Positions 1-5,223 of a stretch of 9,249 bases of DNA are shown in pieces; the first letter of the stretch is position 1, and each line of letters opens with the position of its first letter. This stretch comes from Frankiales bacterium (GTDB lineage: Bacteria > Actinomycetota > Actinomycetes > Mycobacteriales > SCTD01): contig JAOPWI010000371.1 in NCBI GenBank assembly GCA_025965755.1, positions 1-9,249 on the forward strand. Direction: 5' to 3'. The translations under genes were made by a program, and so were the position numbers. The notes below the pieces were generated by a model, which did not search any database, was not told the DNA's origin, and was given only the letters and a program-made list of their open reading frames with translations.

Positions 1-542
1 CGGCCGGCCGCCGCCGCGGCCGCCGCCTCCTGCTGGCCGTCCCGCGCCTGCGGGAAGCCCAGCAGCGACAGCGCGTCGGGAACGGGGAGCGAGGCTCCGC
101 GCACCGGCCAGCGGGGGAAGGTGTCCGGCGGCCAGACGTACGGGACCTCGGGGTCGACGTCGCCGAACAGCGGCCGGTAGTACTCCGGGTCCTTGCGCAC
201 CAGCGAGCAGCGGTGCGACAGGTGCAGGTCCTCCCGGCCCCACCAGGGCGGCAGGTCCGGGTCCACCGGGAGCTGGCCGCCGGTCCACGCCAGCAGCTGC
301 GGCAGCACGGTGTCGGCGTGGCCCCGGCGGGTCCACTCGCGGCAGTTCTCCACCCCGTACCGCACGAGGCCGGGAACGAAGCCGCGCCACATGCGGACGG
401 CCGGGTGGTTCTTCCAGGCATAGCCGGGCCAGGTCAGGGCGCGCAGGATCTGGAACGTCTCGACCCGCTGCTTGCCCAGGCGCGGGCTGTCCAGGACCTG
501 GCTGCTGGCCCGCAGGTCGGGGTAGGGCACGAAGGTCTGCAC
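1..542 (-). CDS. MSMEG_6728 family protein (distant pyrimidine-dimer glycosylase relative), partial, C-terminus off window
   Basis: The gene opens with GTG at 542, and an in-frame TAG four codons upstream (552-554) fixes this as the only nearby start. About 180 residues are readable without a stop before the left edge. The protein begins MQTFVPYPDL and has RLGKQRVE (about 22-29), NHPAVRMW (about 46-53), WTRRGH and SHRCSLVRKDPEYYRPLF, followed by a PYVWP segment. I recognise this pattern as the MSMEG_6728 family of small soluble actinobacterial proteins. It is distantly related to the Pyr_excise (T4 endonuclease V-like) family, but glycosylase activity is not established and I do not claim it. 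The visible end is alanine-rich (QQEAAAAAAAG), which looks like a tail or linker. The start lies 13 bases after the hydrolase stop on the same strand, with a modest GGTAGG-type ribosome site, so it is probably the second gene of that operon. Confidence 0.8.
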   Translation of the reverse strand, partial: MQTFVPYPDLRASSQVLDSPRLGKQRVETFQILRALTWPGYAWKNHPAVRMWRGFVPGLVRYGVENCREWTRRGHADTVLPQLLAWTGGQLPVDPDLPPWWGREDLHLSHRCSLVRKDPEYYRPLFGDVDPEVPYVWPPDTFPRWPVRGASLPVPDALSLLGFPQARDGQQEAAAAAAAG

Positions 543-555
543 GGGGCAGGCCTAC

Positions 556-1764
556 CTACCCGACGCCGTCCAGGAACCCCCGGACGAGGGTCATCATCTC
601 CTCGGGGTGCTCGAACTGCGGGACGTGGCCGCAGTCCTCCATGACCACCGAGGCGGTGTCCGGCAGGGCGTTGGCGACGTGATAGGCGAACGAGGCCGGA
701 ACGAGCCGGTCGCGGTCCCCCCAGACGAACAGCGCGGGCGGCATGAGCCCCGGCAGGCGGGCCCAGAAGCCGTGCCGCCCGAACGCCTCCTCCAGGTAGA
801 TCTGCCGGGAGCAGGCGAAGAAGGCGGTCCGGTGCGCCGGCGAGCGCATGACGCGCACGGCCTCGTCGGCGGCGGCGTCGTACCAGGCCCGGGGGAGCCG
901 GTCCGGGACGCTCATCATGGCCTTGATGGCCTCCACGACGAACGCGTGCGACAGCGGCGGTACCGGCGCCCGGGCCAGGCCCGGCGGCAGCAGCCGGACG
1001 ACGTGGACGAAGTGCCGCAGCGAGCGGAACGCCGGGGACGGGGTGAGCAGGACCAGCGCCTTCACCGACTTGGGGTGCTGGAGTCCCTGCTCGATGGCGA
1101 TCCGCCCGCCCAGGGAGTTGCCGATCAGCACCGCGCCGCGGCTGCCGGTGGCCACCTGGAACGCCTGCAGCCAGGCGGCGAACCAGGCCGAGGTGTACGG
1201 GGCGAACGGCGCGTCCGAGGCCCCGAAGCCGGGGTTGTCCGGGGCGAGCACGCGGTGGTCCCGCGACAGGTCGGCGAACACCGGCAGCATCGACGCGTTG
1301 GTGGCTCCCAGCCCGTGCAGCACGATCACCGGCTGCGCGTCGGGCGGCCCGGCCTCCAGATAGGTCGTCCGCACGCCCATCGCGGTGATCCGGTGGGACC
1401 GCGGGGTCTGGTCGTCGACCGCGTCGGCCGCGAACAGGCCGTCGAGCTGCAGGGACAGGGCGAGGTCGCCGCGCACGGTGATGCTGCCGTCGAGGAACGC
1501 GCGCACGCCCGAGCAGCGCCCGGAGACGACCTCGGCCAGGGCCGCGGCCGTGCCGCGGATGATCAGGTCGCGGGTGTTCGTGCCGCCGCGGCGGGCCCGC
1601 GTGCTGCCGCCCTCGAGGTCGATCGTCCAGACGCCGCTCTCGCCCGCGTCCAGCACCACGGTGGCGGTGCGGTCGGCGAGCACCGTGCCCCGCACGCCGC
1701 GGCGCAGCTGGCTGGCGAGGAGGACGTCCAGATCGGCGCCGTGGGCCGGGGCAGTGGAGGTCAC
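556..1764 (-). CDS. SCP2-like domain / alpha/beta hydrolase fusion protein
   Basis: This is a 402-residue protein. Residues about 130-400 are a complete alpha/beta-hydrolase fold: the oxyanion HG at 150-151, the strand/turn DNPGFGASD at 176-184, the nucleophile elbow GNSLGG with Ser217, the acid in WGDRDRLVP (probably Asp352) and the catalytic CGHVPQFEHPEE with His380. Residues about 15-115 lack hydrolase motifs and resemble a sterol-carrier-protein-2 (SCP2) lipid-binding domain, with a VWTIDLEGG strand, a DLIIRGT segment and FLDGSITVRGDLALSLQLDGL. It is probably a cytoplasmic esterase or lipase-like hydrolase acting on a hydrophobic substrate; the substrate is not predictable. There is no signal peptide. 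The GTG at 1764 is chosen because a TAGCGT -10 element ends 6 bases upstream, the leaderless pattern of actinomycetes. The next gene on the same strand follows after 13 bases. The hydrolase part is certain; the SCP2 call is weaker. Confidence 0.88.
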   Translation of the reverse strand: MTSTAPAHGADLDVLLASQLRRGVRGTVLADRTATVVLDAGESGVWTIDLEGGSTRARRGGTNTRDLIIRGTAAALAEVVSGRCSGVRAFLDGSITVRGDLALSLQLDGLFAADAVDDQTPRSHRITAMGVRTTYLEAGPPDAQPVIVLHGLGATNASMLPVFADLSRDHRVLAPDNPGFGASDAPFAPYTSAWFAAWLQAFQVATGSRGAVLIGNSLGGRIAIEQGLQHPKSVKALVLLTPSPAFRSLRHFVHVVRLLPPGLARAPVPPLSHAFVVEAIKAMMSVPDRLPRAWYDAAADEAVRVMRSPAHRTAFFACSRQIYLEEAFGRHGFWARLPGLMPPALFVWGDRDRLVPASFAYHVANALPDTASVVMEDCGHVPQFEHPEEMMTLVRGFLDGVG

Positions 1765-1770
1765 GCCCGG

Positions 1771-1776
1771 ACGCTA
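1771..1776 (-). promoter_or_regulatory. -10 element of a leaderless promoter for the hydrolase gene
   Basis: On the minus strand TAGCGT is followed by six bases and then the GTG start codon at 1764, so the transcript probably begins at or next to the start codon. No convincing TTGACA-like -35 is seen; that position falls inside the first copy of the direct repeat at 1781-1802. Confidence 0.55.
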
Positions 1777-1780
1777 CCCA

Positions 1781-1826
1781 CCAGTAGAGGGATCACCCGA
1801 GCCGCCAGGAGAGGGATGACCCGGGC
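1781..1826 (-). repeat. Two 22-bp direct repeats (24-bp period) in the hydrolase promoter
   Basis: Copies at 1781-1802 and 1805-1826 share 19 of 22 bases, with the plus-strand core AGAGGGATNACCCG in both and a 2-base spacer between them. Relative to a transcript start at 1764 the copies are centred near -27 and -51. Their position over the -35 region and just upstream suggests tandem binding sites for a regulator of the hydrolase operon. A chance local duplication is the alternative. Confidence 0.6.
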
Positions 1827-1846
1827 AGCGCCGCCGGTCGCCGGAG

Positions 1847-2134
1847 CTAGTTGCCGACCTCTTCCAGGCCCGGAGGCAGGTGACCGGTCGTCCGCCTCCA
1901 CGCCGAGGCCGCGCCGCGGGTCGCCAGCAGGCGCGCGACGGCGACGGTGACGCCGCTGGCGACCGCCCAGGAGAGGGCCTCGCTCCACGTCGTGCCGGGC
2001 GCCGCCGGGTTGCGCGGGGGCTCGCCGCCCCTGGTCCTGGCCCAGACCTTGTCGAGCACCGTGCGGCTCAGCTTGGCTGCCGCCAGCCCGCTGCTGATGC
2101 CGACGAGCTTCCAGCCGACAGATCCGACCGACAT
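1847..2134 (-). CDS. DUF4235 domain-containing small membrane protein
   Basis: This 95-residue protein matches the DUF4235 family along its whole length: an opening GWKLVGISSG, then EPPRNPAAPGTTWSEALSWAVASGV, ARLLATRGAA and the typical ending TGHLPPGL. There are two hydrophobic helices, at about residues 5-23 and 52-71, joined by a basic and proline-rich loop, so it is probably a small inner-membrane protein. No function is established for the family. The ATG at 2134 has a ribosome site GAGAGGG on the minus strand (2140-2146), five bases upstream. The gene reads away from the DUF2945 gene across a 107-base divergent region and ends 82 bases before the hydrolase start, which has its own promoter, so it is probably a separate unit. 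Confidence 0.87.
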   Translation of the reverse strand: MSVGSVGWKLVGISSGLAAAKLSRTVLDKVWARTRGGEPPRNPAAPGTTWSEALSWAVASGVTVAVARLLATRGAASAWRRTTGHLPPGLEEVGN

Positions 2135-2187
2135 GTGCGCCCTCTCGTGCAGGTGGAGTTCTGCTCGCGCTCCTGCCCGGGTGCCGG

Positions 2188-2212
2188 GAGTGCGAACCAG
2201 GGAGCGGGGTAT
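2188..2212 (+). promoter_or_regulatory. Putative sigma-B/sigma-F-like promoter for DUF2945-GNAT
   Basis: GAGT at 2188-2191, a 15-base spacer and GGGTAT at 2207-2212 fit the GNNT-N14-16-GGGTAC/T consensus known for Streptomyces sigma-B. The predicted transcript would start about 20 bases before the DUF2945 ATG, leaving room for its ribosome site. On the opposite strand a poorer match (GGTT at 2195-2198, 16 bases, GGGCAG at 2173-2178) faces the DUF4235 gene. This is consensus matching by eye only. Confidence 0.4.
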
Positions 2213-2241
2213 CCCGGGCGCACACCGGCAGGGGAGGCCCC

Positions 2242-2448
2242 ATGAGCGAGTTCGAACGAGGTGACGAGGTCACCTGGAAGAGCCACGGCGGGCAGGCTCA
2301 GGGCACGGTCGAGAAGGAGATCACGACCGAGACCGAGGCCGCCGGCCGCACGGTGAAGGCCAGCAAGGACGAGCCGCAGTACCTCGTCAAGAGCGACCGC
2401 AGCGGCGGCGAGGCGGTGCACAAGCCCGGCGCTCTGCACCAGGCCTGA
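2242..2448 (+). CDS. DUF2945 (HVA1-type TUDOR-like) small protein
   Basis: This 68-residue hydrophilic protein carries the DUF2945 signature: GDEVTWKSHGGQAQGTV at residues 8-23, then ASKDEPQYLVKSD (40-52) and a C-terminal AVHKPGAL. The family is annotated as a hypervirulence-associated TUDOR-like domain, and its molecular function is unknown. It is a soluble, charge-rich protein with no signal peptide. The ATG at 2242 is preceded by GGGGAGG at 2231-2237, four bases away, a strong ribosome site. It is the first gene of a probable two-gene unit with the acetyltransferase 21 bases downstream. The sigma-B-like promoter and small-protein neighbours suggest a stress-induced role, which is inference. 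Confidence 0.88.
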   Translation: MSEFERGDEVTWKSHGGQAQGTVEKEITTETEAAGRTVKASKDEPQYLVKSDRSGGEAVHKPGALHQA

Positions 2449-2469
2449 GGCGGCTGTCACCATGGCGAC

Positions 2470-2766
2470 ATGACGAGCAGCCTGCCGGACGTCCGCAACG
2501 TGCCCGAGCTCTCCCGCTTCGAGCTGGAGCTGGCAGGCGAGGTGGCCGTCCTCGTCTACGAGCTGCAGGGCCAGGACCGGGTGGCGTTCACCCACACGGT
2601 CGTCCCGGCCGCCCACGAGGGCAAGGGCGTCGGCAGCGCGCTCGTCGTGACCGCGCTGGACTGGGCGCAGGCCGAGGGACGCGCGGTCGTGCCGGTCTGC
2701 ACCTTCGTGCAGGGATGGCTGGCCCGGCACCCCGAGCGCAGCGGCCAGGTGGCCGGCGCGAGCTGA
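2470..2766 (+). CDS. GNAT family N-acetyltransferase, mini YjdJ/NATD1 type
   Basis: This 98-residue protein is of the short acetyltransferase class related to E. coli YjdJ and animal NATD1, about two thirds the length of a usual GNAT. It shows RFELELAGEVAVLVYEL (16-32), FTHTVVP (40-46), the acetyl-CoA-binding loop HEGKGVGSALV (49-59), VVPVCTFV (73-80) and the closing RHPE (86-89), which define this family. The acceptor substrate is unknown. The ATG at 2470 is the only sensible start, since the family motifs begin about 15 residues in, but it lacks a clear ribosome site. It lies in the same frame as the DUF2945 gene and 21 bases after its stop, so translational coupling is plausible. Confidence 0.9.
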   Translation: MTSSLPDVRNVPELSRFELELAGEVAVLVYELQGQDRVAFTHTVVPAAHEGKGVGSALVVTALDWAQAEGRAVVPVCTFVQGWLARHPERSGQVAGAS

Positions 2767-2795
2767 ACGACGGCGGCCCCCGAGCTCGTCGCCAG

Positions 2796-2805
2796 GCAGG
2801 CCTGC
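2796..2805. promoter_or_regulatory. 10-bp perfect palindrome over the predicted -35 region of dut
   Basis: GCAGGCCTGC is a perfect inverted repeat in the 119-base gap between the acetyltransferase and dut. It covers the place where a -35 element would sit for the TAGGGT -10 at 2817-2822. It could be a small operator, but a palindrome of this size is common by chance in DNA this rich in G and C. Confidence 0.25.
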
Positions 2806-2816
2806 GCGCGCCCGGG

Positions 2817-2822
2817 TAGGGT
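2817..2822 (+). promoter_or_regulatory. -10 element of the predicted dut-DUF3710 promoter
   Basis: TAGGGT fits the actinobacterial TANNNT -10 pattern. A start about 7 bases downstream would give a leader of roughly 57 bases before the dut GTG at 2886, which has its own ribosome site. No clear -35 is seen. Confidence 0.4.
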
Positions 2823-2885
2823 CCGTGCCGGTCCCACCGGACCTCGCGCAAGCAGCAGCCGTGGTGACGAGGCGGAGGAGCAGAC

Positions 2886-3359
2886 GTGGTGGAGGTGCTC
2901 GTCCGGCGCCTCGACCCAGACGTCCCGCTCCCGGCGTACGCCCATGCCGGGGACGCCGGCTGCGACCTGGTGACGACGGTCGACGTGGACCTGGCGCCCG
3001 GCGAGCGCGTGCTCGTGCCGACCGGCATCGCGCTGGCCCTGCCGGAGGGCTGGGCCGGGTTCGTGCACCCGCGGTCCGGGCTGGCCGCGCGAGCCGGGGT
3101 CACCATCGTCAACGCCCCCGGCACCATCGACGCGGGCTACCGCGGCGAGGTGCAGGTGGTCCTGCACAACACCGACCTGCGGGAGACCGTGCGCCTGCGC
3201 CGGCTCGACCGGGTGGCGCAGCTGGTCGTCCAGCGCGTCGAGCAGGTGCGGTGGCGGGAGACCGACGGCGAGCTGCCGAGGTCGGCGCGGGGCGCGGGCG
3301 GGTACGGCTCGACCGGCGGCTGGTCTGCCGACACACACGAACAGGCAGTGAAGGGGTGA
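2886..3359 (+). CDS. dut: dUTP diphosphatase (dUTPase)
   Basis: The enzyme hydrolyses dUTP to dUMP and pyrophosphate, keeping uracil out of DNA and supplying dUMP for thymidylate synthesis. It is a cytoplasmic homotrimer in this family. All five trimeric-dUTPase motifs are present in 157 residues: I AGDAGCDL (21-28), II PRSGLAAR (62-69, Ser64), III NAPGTIDAGYRGE (77-88, with the catalytic-type Asp82 and substrate-stacking Tyr85), IV RVAQLVV (109-115) and V RGAGGYGSTG (135-144). Motif V has Tyr140 where Phe or His is more usual; an aromatic ring is kept. The GTG at 2886 is supported by GGAGGAG at 2874-2880, five bases upstream. The stop abuts the start of the DUF3710 gene, so the two are very probably one operon, as in mycobacteria. 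Confidence 0.97.
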   Translation: MVEVLVRRLDPDVPLPAYAHAGDAGCDLVTTVDVDLAPGERVLVPTGIALALPEGWAGFVHPRSGLAARAGVTIVNAPGTIDAGYRGEVQVVLHNTDLRETVRLRRLDRVAQLVVQRVEQVRWRETDGELPRSARGAGGYGSTGGWSADTHEQAVKG

Positions 3360-3361
3360 GC

Positions 3362-4144
3362 GTGTTCCGACGGCGCAAGCGCGACGAGGACCCGGCGGTC
3401 GAGGACGGCGCGCTCGACGGACTCGAGGACTCCGCGGAGCAGGACGGCGACGAGGACGACGAGGACGAGGACGAGCCGGTCGGCGCGGCCGCGCCGAGGA
3501 GGCCGGCCCGTCCGCAGGGGCCGTGGGACTCCACCGACGCGCCGCTCAACGACGACGTCGGCCGGATCGACCTCGGTGGCCTGCTGGTGCCGGTGCCCGA
3601 CGGGCTCGAGGTGCGCGTCGACGTCAGCCCCGAGGGTGAGGTGGTCGCGGCGACGCTGGTGCACCTCGAGGCCCAGATGCAGATCAACGCCTTCGCGGCG
3701 CCCCGCTCGGAGGGCATCTGGGCGGAGGTCGCCCGCGAGATCCAGGGTGCGCTGATCGAGAGCGGCGGCACGGCCGACCTGGTCGAGGGCCCGTACGGCC
3801 CCGAGCTCAAGGCCGCCGTCCCGACCGAGGTGCCCGGCCAGGGCCTGATCCTCGCGCCGGCCCGCTTCGTCGGCATCGACGGCCCGCGCTGGTTCCTGCG
3901 CGCGCTGCTCACCGGCCACGCCGCCGTGGACGCCGCCGCGGCCGCCCCGCTGCTCGACGCGCTCAAGCAGGTCGTCGTCGTGCGCGGCGGCGAGGCCATG
4001 GCCGTGCGCGACCCGCTGCCGCTGCGGCTGCCCAAGGAGGTCGCCGAGCAGGCCGAGCAGGCGTCCCTGGAGGAGGAGCAGCAGCGCGAGCGCCCCGACC
4101 TGAGCCTGCCGGCGCGCGGGCCCGAGATCACCGAGATCCAGTAG
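3362..4144 (+). CDS. DUF3710 domain-containing protein
   Basis: This 260-residue soluble protein has a basic cap (MFRRRKR), a strongly acidic low-complexity stretch (about 9-39, nearly all D and E from 28 to 38) and then the DUF3710 domain (about 52-225). Recognisable family segments are GPWD (53-56), RIDLGGLLVPVPDG, INAFAAPRSEGIWAEVAREI (108-127), GPRWFLRALLTGHAAVD (174-190) and VVVVRGGEAMAVRDPLPLRLP. The family is actinobacterial and of unknown function. The tail (226-260) is a charged, probably helical segment. I prefer the GTG at 3362 because AAGGGG (3351-3356) sits five bases before it and homologues start MFRRRK. The alternative GTG at 3356 overlaps the dut stop as GTGA and adds two residues. 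Either way it is coupled to dut. Confidence 0.88.
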   Translation: MFRRRKRDEDPAVEDGALDGLEDSAEQDGDEDDEDEDEPVGAAAPRRPARPQGPWDSTDAPLNDDVGRIDLGGLLVPVPDGLEVRVDVSPEGEVVAATLVHLEAQMQINAFAAPRSEGIWAEVAREIQGALIESGGTADLVEGPYGPELKAAVPTEVPGQGLILAPARFVGIDGPRWFLRALLTGHAAVDAAAAAPLLDALKQVVVVRGGEAMAVRDPLPLRLPKEVAEQAEQASLEEEQQRERPDLSLPARGPEITEIQ

Positions 4145-4157
4145 TCGCGAACCGACG

Positions 4158-4163
4158 TACGCT
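4158..4163 (+). promoter_or_regulatory. -10 element of a leaderless promoter for the OB-fold gene
   Basis: TACGCT is followed by six bases and then the GTG start at 4170. There is no ribosome site in the 25-base gap after the DUF3710 stop. This fits a leaderless transcript starting at the GTG, so the OB-fold and DUF3159 genes can be expressed separately from dut. Confidence 0.5.
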
Positions 4164-4169
4164 CCTGTC

Positions 4170-4565
4170 GTGAGCCGCGACCAGACCAGCGAGAAGGCCC
4201 CCGGCCGCTTCCGGCGGGCCCTGGCCCGGCTGGCCGCCGACGAGGAGGAGCTCGACCGGCGCGACCTGCAGGAGGGCGCGGCGTCGGAGGGCGCCACTCC
4301 GGTGATGCGCTGCACCAAGGGCGAGCCGGTCCGCGTCGCGGGCACGGTGCGGGCCGTCGTGCTGCGCCCCCGCGCGGGCGTGCCGACCCTGGAGGCCGAG
4401 CTGTACGACGGCAGCGGTTCGGTCACGCTGATCTGGCTGGGGCGCCGGCGCATCCGCGGCATCGACCCCGGTCGCACGCTGGTCGCCCACGGCCGCATGA
4501 CCCACAACGAGGGCAAGCCGACGATCTACAACCCGGCGTACGAGCTGAGGGCTGCAGGTGCCTGA
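4170..4565 (+). CDS. OB-fold nucleic-acid-binding domain protein
   Basis: This 131-residue protein has an N-terminal charged helical region (1-40, rich in R, E and D) and an OB-fold domain at about 50-127. The strands are EPVRVAGTVRAVVLRPRAGVP, LEAELYDGSGSVTLIWLG (the typical DGSGSV turn), then RTLVAHGRMTHNEGKPTIYNPAYEL. This is the compact OB fold found in RecG wedge and aspartyl-tRNA synthetase anticodon-type domains; nucleic-acid binding is likely but the target is unknown. It corresponds by position and sequence type to mycobacterial Rv2694c, recalled from memory. The GTG start at 4170 is placed by the leaderless -10 element just upstream. Its stop overlaps the DUF3159 start by 8 bases, implying coupled translation with a membrane protein. 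Confidence 0.88.
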   Translation: MSRDQTSEKAPGRFRRALARLAADEEELDRRDLQEGAASEGATPVMRCTKGEPVRVAGTVRAVVLRPRAGVPTLEAELYDGSGSVTLIWLGRRRIRGIDPGRTLVAHGRMTHNEGKPTIYNPAYELRAAGA

Positions 4566-5223
4566 GCCCTCCCGGCCGGCCACCACCTCGGCCCTGGTCG
4601 AGAGCTTCGGCGGCAAGCGCGGCCTGATCGACAGCGGCCTGCCCGCGGTGGTGTTCGTCTTCGTCAACAGCGTCGTGCAGGCGCTGCGTGACGACGGGCA
4701 GCCCTACCTCGCGCCGGCGCTGATCGCCGCGCTGGCCACCGGCGTCGGCATCATGGCGCTGCGCCTGCTGCGCCGGCAGACCCTGCAGCAGGCCGCCTCG
4801 GGCTTTCTCGGCCTGGCCATCGCGGTCTACTTCGCCAACCGCTCCGGGGAGGCCCGCGGCTTCTTCCTGCCCGGCATCTTCATCAACATCGGGTACGGCC
4901 TGCTCTTCCTGGGCAGCGCCGTCGTCGGCTGGCCGCTCGTGGGCGCCATCATCGGCGCGATCGAGGGCCTGGGCGACCGGTGGCGCACCGACGCGCGGCT
5001 GCGCCGCACGTTCGCCCTCGTCACGGTCGGCTGGGCGCTCGGCGTCTTCGGCCTGCGGGCCGCGGTGCAGGGCGCGCTCTACCTGGCCGACCGGCCCGGG
5101 CTGCTGGCCGCGGCCCGGCTGCTCATGGGCTGGCCGCTGACGATTCTCGCCGTCGTGGTGACGCTGTGGGCGACCCGGCGGGCCACCCGCGCGGTGCTCG
5201 GAAACGGGCCCGAGACGGCCTAG
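4558..5223 (+). CDS. DUF3159 multi-pass membrane protein
   Basis: This 221-residue integral membrane protein has a conserved entry motif SFGGKRGLIDSGLPAVVFV (16-34) typical of DUF3159. There are about six hydrophobic segments: near 27-43, 51-71, 76-94, 103-136 (perhaps a hairpin pair), 151-176 and 188-206. No enzymatic motif is visible and the family function is unknown. The GTG at 4558 has GAGGG at 4546-4550, seven bases upstream inside the OB-fold gene, and overlaps that gene's stop by 8 bases. The 3' end shares a CTAG with the convergent ceoC gene, so the two coding regions overlap by four bases. The layout of helices is reminiscent of the YciB/septation-protein-A group, which is an inference from pattern only. 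Confidence 0.88.
   Translation: MPEPSRPATTSALVESFGGKRGLIDSGLPAVVFVFVNSVVQALRDDGQPYLAPALIAALATGVGIMALRLLRRQTLQQAASGFLGLAIAVYFANRSGEARGFFLPGIFINIGYGLLFLGSAVVGWPLVGAIIGAIEGLGDRWRTDARLRRTFALVTVGWALGVFGLRAAVQGALYLADRPGLLAAARLLMGWPLTILAVVVTLWATRRATRAVLGNGPETA

Noticed and set aside
607..1950. 447-residue plus-strand frame opposite the hydrolase
   Set aside because: It shows no domain and shadow-type composition, and it is antisense to a complete catalytic triad protein.
1761..2273. 170-residue minus-strand frame bridging the hydrolase promoter and the DUF4235 gene
   Set aside because: It overlaps the DUF4235 gene in another frame. The repeated RVIPLL peptide in it comes from the DNA direct repeats at 1781-1826 and does not indicate coding.
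2462..2473. Minimal frame ATG-GCG-ACA-TGA overlapping the acetyltransferase start
   Set aside because: Three codons with no ribosome site; a start-stop this short arises easily by chance, and there is no evidence for a leader-peptide role.
2825..3361. Upstream extension of the DUF3710 frame to GTG 2825, overlapping dut
   Set aside because: The extension is arginine-rich shadow sequence of dut. The real start is at 3362 (or 3356), where the ribosome site and the family N-terminus agree.
3137..4516. 459-residue minus-strand frame opposite DUF3710 and OB-fold
   Set aside because: It is a shadow of the DUF3710 and OB-fold genes, with no recognisable motif.
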